The notes below the pieces were generated by a model. The model saw only the letters and a program-made list of their open reading frames with translations. It was not told the origin of the DNA and made no database searches. A DNA stretch of 43,504 nucleotides from a virus. Shown here piece by piece: positions 30,969-39,624 of this stretch (the first letter of the stretch is position 1; each line of letters starts with the position of its first letter). A program made the position numbers and the translations under genes. The stretch covers positions 1 through 43,504 of IMG/VR virus record IMGVR_UViG_3300046656_000093. One strand, given 5' to 3'.

Positions 30969-31250
30969 ATGAAGGTTGGCGACGGCACACCCGGCCCCGG
31001 ACGTCCCAAGGGCAGCATCAACGAAAAGACACGCGAACTGCTCGAGTGGGGCAGCGAAGCCTTATCCAATCCGCAGTGGCGCAAGGGTGCGCTGAAGCGC
31101 ATGTCGGCGGGCGAAGCGCCGCACCTCGAGACCTACCTGCTCCACCGCATCCACGGCAAGCCGAAGGAAGTCATGGAAGTGCAATCCACGATTCCGTTGT
31201 TCGCATTACCCGCGGGCGCCTTTGTCGCGGTCGTGAAAGACGAGGAGTGA
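30969..31250 (+). CDS. Putative terminase small subunit
   Basis: A 93-residue protein; ATG 30969 is used because the upstream in-frame ATG at 30912 lies in the control region. The N-terminus GPGRPKGSINEKTRELLEW is a classic start of small terminase-like and DUF5681-type proteins, with basic residues to bind DNA. It is followed within 1 kb by the large terminase. The C-terminal part lacks an identifiable domain. Confidence 0.6.
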   Translation: MKVGDGTPGPGRPKGSINEKTRELLEWGSEALSNPQWRKGALKRMSAGEAPHLETYLLHRIHGKPKEVMEVQSTIPLFALPAGAFVAVVKDEE

Positions 31251-31253
31251 CCC

Positions 31254-31565
31254 ATGCTCTGGAAGTTCCGCTACCGTGACAAGTTCACCGCCCAGGATCT
31301 GTATGTCGAAGGCCAGGACTATGACGTCGTTTTCAAAGCTGCCGAAGGCTGGTGCGCCGAGCGCGAGTTCCGCTTCATTCCCAACACGCTGCATCGCTTC
31401 GTGGCCTTCACGGTGAATGAGGATGGCTCACGGACACAGCATGACGTGACCGGGGCGGTGGTGGAGAAGCCATCGCAGAGTCCTGACCCTGAAGTCCGGC
31501 AAGCGCGCAAAGTCGGGCGCCCGCGGATGCATGTCGCTTCGCCAGCGGAGCAGAACGCGCCTTAA
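31254..31565 (+). CDS. Unrecognised protein between terminase genes (103 aa)
   Basis: Starts three bases after the small-terminase stop. An alpha/beta N-terminal half (WKFRYRDKFTAQDLYVEGQD) and a polar C-terminal tail with KVGRPRM, an AT-hook-like bit. Not recognised. Confidence 0.5.
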   Translation: MLWKFRYRDKFTAQDLYVEGQDYDVVFKAAEGWCAEREFRFIPNTLHRFVAFTVNEDGSRTQHDVTGAVVEKPSQSPDPEVRQARKVGRPRMHVASPAEQNAP

Positions 31566-31789
31566 TGGCCGAAGGCAGCGTCCAAGAGTTAATCCAACGC
31601 TGCGAGGATGCGCGGCTCACGATGAGTCGGCACAACCGCAACCGGAAACTCCTGCAAGACTGCATCGAAGGCTTGATCGACCTCGCCCATCAATTGCACG
31701 AGGCGAAGAAATGTCAGCCGAAACAGGGCGAGCGATTCGGCCTGAACGTGTCCGACTTTCCCACGCCCAACCCGCTGCAGACGAAGTGA
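31565..31789 (+). CDS. Small helical protein (74 aa)
   Basis: Starts at ATG 31565, one base into the previous stop. Helical with a charged middle (VQELIQRCEDARLTMSRHNR; LLQDCIEGLIDLAHQLHEA). Ends in TGATG overlap. Function unknown. Confidence 0.5.
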   Translation: MAEGSVQELIQRCEDARLTMSRHNRNRKLLQDCIEGLIDLAHQLHEAKKCQPKQGERFGLNVSDFPTPNPLQTK

Positions 31790-31959
31790 TGCGCGTGGAA
31801 ATCCAGATCGGGCGTTGGACATGGACATCGGCCGAGCCCGGCGGCCTCCGCAATTCACGCTCCGCGTGTTTCTACTTGTGGTCGGTCTTGCATAGTTACC
31901 TCGAGCAGTGGATTAACCTCCGGCCACATGAGCTCTTCCGCGGCTTATATCGGCAGTGA
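31789..31959 (+). CDS. Small protein (56 aa) with aromatic C-terminus
   Basis: Starts at ATG 31789 in a TGATG overlap. Strand-rich beginning (VEIQIGRWTWTSAEPGG), then an amphipathic segment (ACFYLWSVLHSYLEQWI). Coupled downstream by GTGA to a 24-codon frame. Function unknown. Confidence 0.45.
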   Translation: MRVEIQIGRWTWTSAEPGGLRNSRSACFYLWSVLHSYLEQWINLRPHELFRGLYRQ

Positions 31960-32030
31960 GCCATCCGCCTGACGATCCGACCCGCTACGAGCCGAGCCAC
32001 CTGATGCTTATCGAACGCGCTAGGCAGTGA
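31956..32030 (+). CDS. Possible 24-aa micro-ORF before terminase
   Basis: GTG 31956 overlaps the previous stop (GTGA) and the frame ends at 32030, two bases before the terminase GTG 32032. It exactly fills the gap and reads SHPPDDPTRYEPSHLMLIER then ARQ. It may only serve translational coupling. Confidence 0.35.
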   Translation: MSHPPDDPTRYEPSHLMLIERARQ

Positions 32031-32031
32031 A

Positions 32032-33576
32032 GTGACTGAAGCCCAACACGAGCTGCGCTGGGCCTCTGACATCCAAGAAGCCGCGTTCAAGTATGGCCCA
32101 CAGCCGATGTGCATGTCGGGCGGGTGGGGGTCGGGCAAGACATGGTTGGGCTGCATGAAGGCCCTGTACCTCTGCGACGTCTACCCGAAGAATCGCTTTC
32201 TGATCGGCCGGCGTGTAGCGAAAGAACTTCGCAACACGACTATGGCGACGTTCTTCAAGCTCTGCCCGCCGAGCGCGTACCGCTTCGGGCGACGGTCAGA
32301 TCAGGACGGCTCGCTGATCTTGAATAATCAGAGCGAGATTCTGTTCGTCCACCTCGATAACCCGGACACCGAAGGCATCCTCGCTGGGCTGGAAATTAAT
32401 GGCTTCTTCATTGACCAGGCGGAAGAAGGGCCGGAGCGGATGGAGGGCATCTTCGACAAGCTCCTCGGGCGCCTCGGCCGCTGGGACCAGACGGAAGTGC
32501 CTGACTGGATTATGAGCGAGCACACGCGCAGGACTGGGCAGCCGTGGCCCTACTTCTACCCGCAGTCAGAGAAGCCTATGCCGCCGCCATACGCCATGAT
32601 CGCGGTCAATCCAGACACGGAACTCCACTGGGTCTATCGCCGCTTCCATCCTGATTCGCTGGACTTCAAGACGACATTCAAGCCGCGCGGCTATCGGATG
32701 TTCCACATGCCGTCAACGGACAATGTGTTCCTGTCGGACGTGAACAAAGAACAGTTGCTCGCGCACGATGAGAGCTTCGTCAGGAGGTACGTTCGTGGCG
32801 AATGGGGCAACCCGGAAGGCGTCATCCATCAAGTTGACTCGCGCAGCATCATTGAGGGTTCTCGCGAGTTTGAGGACTACCTTCGGCGTACATGCGTACT
32901 GCACCGGGTCTTGGACCATGGAGATTCAGCCCCTACTTGCTGCGGCTGGTTTGCCGTTGACCAGGATGGGAACGTGTTCGTGTACCGGGAGTACTACCGC
33001 CCGAATGCGCTTATCAGCACGCACCGGCAGGAAATCGCGGCGCTGTCTGAAGGCGAGCGTTATGTGACGAATCTGGCTGATCCCAGCATCTTCGCCAAGA
33101 CGATGCAGAAGCACGGGCAACGCTGGGCGGTGGCGGATGAATATGCCGATGCGATGAATCTGCCGCGGGAGAACGCGATTACGTGGAATCCCGCCGACAA
33201 CAATGAACTGGGCACGCGCAACCGCATCAATGAATATCTTCATGTCGATCGCAACAGAGTCCACCCAGTGACGCGAGACATGGGCTCACCGCGGCTGTTC
33301 TTCGTGAAGGCGAATGAGTCGTACCCTAACGGGGTGAACTACATCCTGACGCAGACGCGGAGTCAGCGGCGGGAGAAGATTGGCACCGACATGGGCAAGC
33401 CGACGTTTTCGGATGAGCGCGATGAAGCGGTGCCGGACCATGGGTACGATGTGTGCCGGTACTTCATTGCCTCACGGCCCTCGAAGGCGGCGCCAGATCG
33501 GCCGGCATTACCTGGGACGTTTGAGCATGCCTCACGGGTGCTGAAGGAAGCGCACCGCCTGCGTAGCGTCAGGTAA
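32032..33576 (+). CDS. terL: Terminase large subunit
   Basis: A 514-residue protein starting at GTG 32032. ATPase: Walker A GGWGSGKT (residues 30-37) and Walker B GFFIDQAEE (124-132), with an adenine-side TWLGCMKALYL helix. Nuclease domain: LDHGDSAPTCCGWFAVDQDG, then NLADPSIF and DERDEAVPDHGYD, giving the three acidic metal ligands of the RNase-H fold. It cuts and pumps DNA into proheads through the portal encoded next. Confidence 0.9.
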   Translation: MTEAQHELRWASDIQEAAFKYGPQPMCMSGGWGSGKTWLGCMKALYLCDVYPKNRFLIGRRVAKELRNTTMATFFKLCPPSAYRFGRRSDQDGSLILNNQSEILFVHLDNPDTEGILAGLEINGFFIDQAEEGPERMEGIFDKLLGRLGRWDQTEVPDWIMSEHTRRTGQPWPYFYPQSEKPMPPPYAMIAVNPDTELHWVYRRFHPDSLDFKTTFKPRGYRMFHMPSTDNVFLSDVNKEQLLAHDESFVRRYVRGEWGNPEGVIHQVDSRSIIEGSREFEDYLRRTCVLHRVLDHGDSAPTCCGWFAVDQDGNVFVYREYYRPNALISTHRQEIAALSEGERYVTNLADPSIFAKTMQKHGQRWAVADEYADAMNLPRENAITWNPADNNELGTRNRINEYLHVDRNRVHPVTRDMGSPRLFFVKANESYPNGVNYILTQTRSQRREKIGTDMGKPTFSDERDEAVPDHGYDVCRYFIASRPSKAAPDRPALPGTFEHASRVLKEAHRLRSVR

Positions 33577-33605
33577 TTGACAGTCATGAAATTGACGCGC
33601 ATACT
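33577..33605 (+). promoter_or_regulatory. Candidate sigma70 promoter before portal
   Basis: TTGACA (33577-33582), 17 bases, then CATACT (33600-33605). The -35 is perfect and the -10 matches four of six. The predicted start near 33612 falls on the portal ATG 33614, which has no Shine-Dalgarno, suggesting a leaderless message. Confidence 0.4.
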
Positions 33606-33613
33606 GTGCGCGC

Positions 33614-35539
33614 ATGGCAATTGCCAGCGATCTGCCTCCCGACGCCCCGCCAGAAGCGGCCCAACTGCTCAGTCCTGAAGATGCGAACGGTGAGGCGCAA
33701 GAGCGTGTCCGGGCGTGGCGTGGCCGGATTGAAGACGCCGACGAGACCTACACCAAGTGGGAAAAGCAGTTCGAGTGCAAGACGCTGCGGGAGTACTGGG
33801 AAGGCCGGCAGTGGAAAGGCTCCACGGAAGATGAAGCCTCCGCCGCCTACCAGGTGAATCTGTTCTACAGCTCGATTGAGACGAAGCTCCCCACGCTGCT
33901 GTTCTACAAACCCGATTACAAAGTCACCGCCCGCCCACAGCATCTGGCGACCGAAGGCTCTAACGCGGAAGCGCGGGCGCAACTCTGCGAAGACGCTTTG
34001 CAGACAGTGGTAGAAGACCCGCGCACGATGTTCCGGGCGATTACCGGGCTGGCAATGAAAGACGCGGAGTTCCGGTTTGGTATTGTCGAAGTGGGCTACT
34101 CAGCCAACTGGATCGACAATCCCAATGCGAATCGGCCGGTGCTCAAGGACGACCAGACGCCTTATCTGAACGAGGACACGGGCGATCCGTTGCTCGAGCC
34201 GGCGAAGGTGCCCGCACAGGGCTCTGAGCGTGTCTACTTGAAGCGCATCCCGCCGCAGAACTTCCGGGTGAGTAAGCGGCCCGAGTCATTGCTCCCGCTT
34301 CATGACTGGTCGGCCTATTTCGAGTGGGCCTACTGCGAGGATGTGAAGCGCAATCCGGCCTACATCAACACGGCCGACCTAAAGCCATCCGGCACGGCTG
34401 GTAAGCGCAAGCGCAATGCCGATCGCGACGACGCCCAGCACGCCGACATGGTGAAACTCTGGTTTATCCGTGACCATAGGACGAAGACCAAGACGGTGAT
34501 TGCCGAGGGGCATGACCTGCCCTTGCTCGAGGATGAGCCCTACGAGACGTTTACGCTCTGCGACCTGAAATATGTCGACCGGCCGGATGAGTACTACCCG
34601 ATTCCACCCGTGTTTAATGGTCGGAAGCCGCAGGATGAGGTGAACGAGATTCGCCAGCGGCAGCGGGAACACGGCCGGCGGTACACGCGGAAATACACCT
34701 ACAGCGAAGCCGGTATGGACCCGGAAGAAGTCGAGAAGATCGAGAAGGGCGGCGACGGCACGATCGCGCGGCGCAAGACGGCTAATGCGGCCGATGCGAT
34801 CATGCCGATTCCGGACGCGAACCTGCACCCGTACACGCAGGAAACACTGCAGACCGCCTCGGATGACTTCCACCAAGTCGTCGGGGTGACCGCCGAGCAG
34901 GAAGGCATCTCGGAATCCGACACCGCCACACAAGCCAACATCCTGAATGTCAACAGCCAGATTCGGACGACCTCACAGCGGGTGGTGGTGGCGGATTGGC
35001 TGGCGGAAATTGGGCGAGCGATGTTGGGCGTGATCATCGAGAAGATGCAGTTCCCGATGTGGATTCGCCAGAACGTGGATCTGCAGGCGTTGCAGCCCCA
35101 AATGATGCCGGGGATGGACCCGCGCCTCGCCATGGCGCAGACGTTTGGCGCGCAGCAACGCACGATGGAGACCGCCCAGCAGTACAAGGAAATCACCGCA
35201 CAGGACTTGGGCGACTTCCTTGGGGTGGACGTGTCAGTCGATGTGGGGGCGCTGAGCCCAGCGAGTCAGGCACAGGAAGCGCAAGCGTGGCAGATGGTCT
35301 TTCAGTGGCTGTCGAATCCGCCTACGCTCATGGCGATGGCGACTTCGCCGGCCATTCTGAAGAAGTTACTCACGGCGGTGGGGCTGCGTTCGGCCTCGGA
35401 CATGGCCGAGATTCAGCGACTCGCCCAGATGTTACTGATGTCCGGCTTGGCCGTAGCTGGGGCTGGGGCCGGTGCGCCCAGTGGTGAGCCGGCCGGGCAA
35501 CCGGCTGGCTTGCCGTCGGCGCCGATGAGTCTGCAGTAA
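33614..35539 (+). CDS. Portal protein
   Basis: A 641-residue protein between terminase and scaffold, in the size range of podovirus portals. Typical segments: YTKWEKQFECKTLREYWEGR, then VNLFYSSIETKLPTLLFYKP, then TRKYTYSEAGMDPEEVEKI, and late GISESDTATQANIL; the C-terminus is Gln/Met/Ala-rich helical. It forms the dodecameric ring for packaging and ejection. Assignment rests on position, size and these wing/stem-like patterns. Confidence 0.8.
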   Translation: MAIASDLPPDAPPEAAQLLSPEDANGEAQERVRAWRGRIEDADETYTKWEKQFECKTLREYWEGRQWKGSTEDEASAAYQVNLFYSSIETKLPTLLFYKPDYKVTARPQHLATEGSNAEARAQLCEDALQTVVEDPRTMFRAITGLAMKDAEFRFGIVEVGYSANWIDNPNANRPVLKDDQTPYLNEDTGDPLLEPAKVPAQGSERVYLKRIPPQNFRVSKRPESLLPLHDWSAYFEWAYCEDVKRNPAYINTADLKPSGTAGKRKRNADRDDAQHADMVKLWFIRDHRTKTKTVIAEGHDLPLLEDEPYETFTLCDLKYVDRPDEYYPIPPVFNGRKPQDEVNEIRQRQREHGRRYTRKYTYSEAGMDPEEVEKIEKGGDGTIARRKTANAADAIMPIPDANLHPYTQETLQTASDDFHQVVGVTAEQEGISESDTATQANILNVNSQIRTTSQRVVVADWLAEIGRAMLGVIIEKMQFPMWIRQNVDLQALQPQMMPGMDPRLAMAQTFGAQQRTMETAQQYKEITAQDLGDFLGVDVSVDVGALSPASQAQEAQAWQMVFQWLSNPPTLMAMATSPAILKKLLTAVGLRSASDMAEIQRLAQMLLMSGLAVAGAGAGAPSGEPAGQPAGLPSAPMSLQ

Positions 35540-35817
35540 TGGATAGCGCCGTTGCCAGCACCGTCTGCGAGCAGTGCGGGCGTACGCTCACCTTCGGTGA
35601 TTATCCCTTCTGCCCGCATGGCCGACCGCTCGCCTACACCCCATTCAAAGCCTGGGATGACATCGCCCTCGGCTGTGAAATCACCTCACTCGCCCAGTGG
35701 AACAAGGTCATGCGTCAAAAGGGCGCCCAGATGACCGACTCGATGAGCAAGGGCGCTATCTCTGCGCGCAAAGATCGATGCGAAGCCATCCGCGCCGAGA
35801 ATCGTCGTCATCGGTAG
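35539..35817 (+). CDS. Zinc-ribbon protein after portal (92 aa)
   Basis: TAATG overlap with the portal stop. CEQCGRT and FCPHGRP form a zinc-binding knuckle of the FmdB-like phage type. A charged C-terminal helix follows. It probably assists head assembly or has a regulatory role; unknown. Confidence 0.6.
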   Translation: MDSAVASTVCEQCGRTLTFGDYPFCPHGRPLAYTPFKAWDDIALGCEITSLAQWNKVMRQKGAQMTDSMSKGAISARKDRCEAIRAENRRHR

Positions 35818-35834
35818 CTCGCCCCACCATCGCC

Positions 35835-35972
35835 ATGTGCCCGTACTGCGGCGATCCCGTGAGTGCCGCGACCGAGCATGCGGTGCTTGATGCGGTGGTG
35901 GATCATGTCGCCTTCATCCATCCTGTCAAAATGTCGACATTGACCGTTGACAACGTCAAAAAACCGTCATAG
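35835..35972 (+). CDS. C2H2-like zinc-finger microprotein (45 aa)
   Basis: ATG 35835 opens CPYCGDPVSAATEH, then DHVAFIHP. The C-x2-C ... H-x4-H arrangement fits a C2H2-type finger, rare in phages. No Shine-Dalgarno is strong. Function unknown. Confidence 0.45.
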   Translation: MCPYCGDPVSAATEHAVLDAVVDHVAFIHPVKMSTLTVDNVKKPS

Positions 35973-35983
35973 CCTACGCGCCA

Positions 35984-36163
35984 ATGGGCCGTTTCCGTGA
36001 CGCGCTCGCGGAGTCCGCTTCCACCCCGTCGGCAGACGCCATTGAGCCCCCGACGTCGGAACGCGACCGCAAAGCGATGCTGCGCCACGCACTCGGCCTC
36101 GCCCATCACCTCAACAAGATGAAGAAATCTGGGAAGTTCGCGCCGAAGAAGGCTGCGAAGTGA
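35984..36163 (+). CDS. Small basic protein (59 aa)
   Basis: ATG 35984 to TGA 36163, coupled by GTGA to the scaffold gene. Acidic/Pro start and a Lys-rich helical end (LAHHLNKMKKSGKFAPKKAAK region). Its position suggests a head-assembly accessory. Not recognised. Confidence 0.45.
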   Translation: MGRFRDALAESASTPSADAIEPPTSERDRKAMLRHALGLAHHLNKMKKSGKFAPKKAAK

Positions 36164-37224
36164 GCGCGATCGAGACGTCCATCCCCACGACTGATGCGCG
36201 TGCGGACTTCATGACGCCCGATCCACCGCCATCCGCGCCGGTGAAGACCCGGAAGAATGGGTCCAGCGCGACCCCGACCAGTGAAGCTCGTCCGTCCCGG
36301 CTGCAGGCCGCGTACGCCGAGGCGAAGAAGCAGCACTCCGACGCCCCACAGGTCACGGAGCCAGTTGCCGATCCGCCCGCACGCACTGAACCCGCCGAGA
36401 CAGACATCACCCCGTCGCAATCAAAGGCCCCTGAGCCCGATGCGACTACACCCGCTCAGGAGCCGACGTTTCTCTCGGACGAGGAGTTTGCGGCGCTCCA
36501 GACGGAGCAGAACGATCCTATTGCGTTTCGGAAGGCGCTCGACAAACGGTTCAACAAGGCACTGACGCAGGGCACGCAGAAGTTATCTGCGCTGCGGAAG
36601 GCGCTCGAACCCCATGTCGATCTCCTCGACGGTCTTGAATCTGATCCCCAAGCCACCATCCGAGCACTGGCGAAGCAACACAACGTCAGTCTCGGTGAGG
36701 CGACGGCACAGACGAAGCCGGCCGAAACGTCTGCGAATGCGTTGACGATTGCGAAAGAAGCCCTTGGGCCAGAACTCGATTTCCTGGCCGACAAGATTGC
36801 CCCGGCAATTCAGCGGATTATCGCGCAAGAGTTGGGGACATCGGTAGAGCCACTCAAGGCTCGGCTTCAGGAGCAGGACCAGCGCACCGCACGGGAAGAA
36901 GTGGACAGCTCAGTGAAAGCCTTTGAAGGCAAGTACCCGAGCTGGAAACAGCACGAGGACCGGATGACGGAACTCGCGCAGTCTTTCCCGCCCAATGGGA
37001 ATGTCTCAGTCTCCGACTGGATGGAATCGCTCTATAAGCTCGCGACTTACGACACCGCCATCGCCGCGGGCCAAGCCCAAGCGATCCAGCGGATGACGAA
37101 GGCCGCGAAGACGAGTGACACCAGCCGCCCCGTCGTTCACGAGAGTCACGTCCGTCCAGTGATGCCGGCCAAACCGTCATTCCGCGACGCCTACAAAGCG
37201 GCGAAGGATGGCGTGATCTGGTAA
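36160..37224 (+). CDS. Scaffolding protein
   Basis: A 354-residue protein starting at GTG 36160 (GTGA overlap). It has a long disordered Pro/Thr-rich N-terminus, then charged helices (FLSDEEFAALQTEQNDPIAF; LSALRKALEPHVDLLDGL; QRTAREEVDSSVKAFEGKYP). A basic C-terminus (PAKPSFRDAYKAAKDG) would bind the capsid protein. Low complexity, helical content and position just before the major capsid protein fit a scaffold. No protease motif is seen. Confidence 0.75.
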   Translation: MSAIETSIPTTDARADFMTPDPPPSAPVKTRKNGSSATPTSEARPSRLQAAYAEAKKQHSDAPQVTEPVADPPARTEPAETDITPSQSKAPEPDATTPAQEPTFLSDEEFAALQTEQNDPIAFRKALDKRFNKALTQGTQKLSALRKALEPHVDLLDGLESDPQATIRALAKQHNVSLGEATAQTKPAETSANALTIAKEALGPELDFLADKIAPAIQRIIAQELGTSVEPLKARLQEQDQRTAREEVDSSVKAFEGKYPSWKQHEDRMTELAQSFPPNGNVSVSDWMESLYKLATYDTAIAAGQAQAIQRMTKAAKTSDTSRPVVHESHVRPVMPAKPSFRDAYKAAKDGVIW

Positions 37225-37246
37225 TCGCTGGAGTCGGAATGACTCC

Positions 37247-38296
37247 ATGCCCGCAGGATCTCTCACTCTCAGTTACAACGACGTCCTTTCCACGACCATC
37301 TTCAACTGGGCGCGGACGCTGGCCGATCAGATCACGACGGCCAATGCGTTCTACTACCTATTGAAGCAGCGTGGGGCCTACAAGACCACGAGCGACATCG
37401 GCGATCGCAAACAGCAGCCGCTGCGCTACGAGAACGGTGTCGCCCAGCCCTACTCGGGCTACGACATCCTTGACACGACGCCGACCGACGGCATCACCTC
37501 CGCCTTTTTCGATTGGCGGCAGGCGAGCGTCCCGGTCTCCATCGATGGCCTGAGCGAACGCAAGAACTCCGGCGAAGCCCGGATGATCAACCTGCTCGAG
37601 TCCAAGACCCAGCAGGCGGAAGACGGGATCGTCGAGTTCTTCAATCGCTCGTTCCTACGCGGCGCTGGTGGATCGTCCATCACATCGGCCGCGACGAGTC
37701 CACTGACGGGGGCGGCGTTCATTGACCCCTTGCCGCTCTTGGTCAAGTACGACCCGACGACCTCGACGACCATTGGCAACATCAATCAGTCGACGAATAG
37801 TTGGTGGCAGAACCAGACGCTCAACTCGACCTCGAGTAGCTTCGCGGGCTTCCGCAAGGAATTGCGGCGCCTCCGGAATCTGTGTTCGAAGGGGTCGGGC
37901 GGTGAACCGGATCTGCATATGTGCGATCAGGGCAGCTTCGAGCTCTATGAGCAGGCCCTGACGACACTGCATCAGAACCCGTCGTACCGCACGGCCGACA
38001 TCCCGTTCCAGAACCTGCTGTTCGATGGCCGGCCACTGACCTGGGATGAGTTTGTGGTCGATGCGCAGGGCGGCAGCGCCACGCAGTCCACGACCTCGGG
38101 CACTTGGTACATGTTGAATACCAAGTTCTTCGAGATCGAAGTCGACGAAACTCGCAACTTCACGGCGACGCCCTTTGTGAAGCCGGAAAACCAAGACGCG
38201 CGCACCTCCCAGATTCTCTGGCTGGGCGCGGCCTCCGTGTCAAACCGTCGCAAGCACGGTGTGGCGGGCGGCATCGACACGACCATCACTTCGTAA
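37247..38296 (+). CDS. Major capsid protein
   Basis: A 349-residue protein between scaffold and decoration genes. An N-terminal arm (LTLSYNDVLSTTIFNWARTL) is followed by a P-domain-like region (KNSGEARMINLLESKTQQAE; FNRSFLRGAGG), a mid region with a long helix (FAGFRKELRRLRNLC) and LTWDEFVVDAQGG, then a C-terminal strand (RNFTATPFVKPENQDART). It fits an HK97-fold capsid subunit. No delta domain for cleavage is obvious. Confidence 0.8.
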   Translation: MPAGSLTLSYNDVLSTTIFNWARTLADQITTANAFYYLLKQRGAYKTTSDIGDRKQQPLRYENGVAQPYSGYDILDTTPTDGITSAFFDWRQASVPVSIDGLSERKNSGEARMINLLESKTQQAEDGIVEFFNRSFLRGAGGSSITSAATSPLTGAAFIDPLPLLVKYDPTTSTTIGNINQSTNSWWQNQTLNSTSSSFAGFRKELRRLRNLCSKGSGGEPDLHMCDQGSFELYEQALTTLHQNPSYRTADIPFQNLLFDGRPLTWDEFVVDAQGGSATQSTTSGTWYMLNTKFFEIEVDETRNFTATPFVKPENQDARTSQILWLGAASVSNRRKHGVAGGIDTTITS

Positions 38297-38333
38297 TTCC
38301 CGCCTGCGCGCGGAGACAAGGACAGAGAGCGTC

Positions 38334-38765
38334 ATGACATTCCAGAGAATCAACCGTACGGACCCCGAGAAGGTCTTCGCGATCTACCAGAACTGCACCG
38401 CGGCCACCACGGCGGCCGGTGATGCGGCACAGCTCGACACGGGCACGCTCGACGGCATTCGTGCCGTCAAGCCGACCACGGCCGGACTGTCGCTCATTCT
38501 CGGCTGCTGGGCGACGGCCTACGCCAATTCGAGTTACGGCCTCGTGCAGATCTACGGCCTGAACTCGGACGCGACCGTGGTCGGCAACACGTCAACTGCC
38601 TACGCGGCAGGAGACATCCTCCTGCCCGTGAATGCTGTCGTGGCGTTTGCGCGGTCGGCGGCCTCGACAGGGACGGGCGGCTTCGTCTTCGCCGGCGCGG
38701 CCGTGGGCACCGTCACCAACACGACTGCGGTCGCGTCTGGTGGCGTGTTCCTGAAGTGCATGTAA
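38334..38765 (+). CDS. Capsid decoration/cement protein
   Basis: A 143-residue protein after the capsid gene. Ala, Thr and Gly-rich with beta-strand periodicity (GLVQIYGLNSDATVVGN; AGDILLPVNAVVAF) and many Ser/Thr, the profile of head decoration proteins. It directly precedes the modification cassette, so it is a candidate target of it. Inference from composition and order. Confidence 0.6.
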   Translation: MTFQRINRTDPEKVFAIYQNCTAATTAAGDAAQLDTGTLDGIRAVKPTTAGLSLILGCWATAYANSSYGLVQIYGLNSDATVVGNTSTAYAAGDILLPVNAVVAFARSAASTGTGGFVFAGAAVGTVTNTTAVASGGVFLKCM

Positions 38766-38777
38766 CAGACCCAACAG

Positions 38778-38810
38778 ACGGAGGACGGGGCATCGCGTCC
38801 CGTCCTCCGT
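38778..38810. promoter_or_regulatory. Perfect 12-bp stem-loop between decoration gene and radical SAM gene
   Basis: ACGGAGGACGGG (38778-38789) and CCCGTCCTCCGT (38799-38810) form a perfect 12-bp stem with a 9-base loop. No T-run follows (gcgcttagg), so it is a poor intrinsic terminator. It may be an mRNA stabiliser, attenuator or processing site separating the abundant capsid message from the enzyme cassette. Confidence 0.8.
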
Positions 38811-39624
38811 GCGCTTAGGAGGTTCTCTGTTCGTACAAATCGAAGCGATCGCCGTCTGTAATGCGGCATGTGTCTTCTGCCCGTATCCCACGATGACGCG
38901 CAAGCGTGGGCTGATGAGCATGGACCTGTTTCACAAGATCGCGGATGAGGCCATCAGCATTCCGATCGTGAATGCGATCGTGATTACCGGCCTCGGAGAA
39001 CCGCTGCAAGACAAGTTTCTCTTTGACCGGATTGAGTACATTCGCCAACGATCGCCGGGTATTGGGATCGAGCTCGTCACGAATGGGCAACTCCTGACGC
39101 CGCAGAAGATCGACGCACTCCGTGACGCTGGCTTGACGAAGATGTCGGTGAGTTTGAACGCCGTCACGCGCGAACGTCGGATCGCGATCATGAAACTCGA
39201 CGATTTCGATCATGTGGTCGCGATGTGCGACTACGCGATTGCTCATGGTCGGCCCATGAACGTCATCGTGAAAGCCGTCTGCGGGCCGGATCTCATGAAC
39301 GGCGCTGAACTGACGGCATTTCAGGCCCGTTGGGGCGTGAATGCCTTCCTGCACAGCGAAGGCAACTGGGCGGGCGAAACGTGGATGCCGCGGACACCGC
39401 CCCATCAGGCATGTTCACGTCCATCCACACAGATCATGGTGCTCCATGATGGGCGTGTGTCGCTCTGCTGCTTCGATGGCGAGGGGAAAGAGATTCTCGG
39501 GGATTTGAACACGCAATCAATTCGCGAGGTGTTTAATGGGACCCGCGCGACAGACATCCGCATTGCGCATCGCGACGGACGGAGACACGAGATTGAGGTG
39601 TGCAAACACTGCACAGCGATATGA
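38809..39624 (+). CDS. Radical SAM enzyme with SPASM-like C-terminus
   Basis: The CNAACVFC motif (C17, C21, C24 from GTG 38809) binds the 4Fe-4S cluster; FVQIEAIAV precedes it as strand 1. GLGEPLQD is the GGE-like SAM-binding motif, then the TIM-barrel strands. The C-terminal region ACSRPSTQ...SLCCFDG...CKHC resembles a SPASM/twitch auxiliary-cluster domain, used for peptide or sugar modification. GTG 38809 lies in the hairpin; AGGAGG at 38817-38822 points to CTG 38827 as a likely start. Substrate unknown. Confidence 0.75.
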   Translation: MRLGGSLFVQIEAIAVCNAACVFCPYPTMTRKRGLMSMDLFHKIADEAISIPIVNAIVITGLGEPLQDKFLFDRIEYIRQRSPGIGIELVTNGQLLTPQKIDALRDAGLTKMSVSLNAVTRERRIAIMKLDDFDHVVAMCDYAIAHGRPMNVIVKAVCGPDLMNGAELTAFQARWGVNAFLHSEGNWAGETWMPRTPPHQACSRPSTQIMVLHDGRVSLCCFDGEGKEILGDLNTQSIREVFNGTRATDIRIAHRDGRRHEIEVCKHCTAI

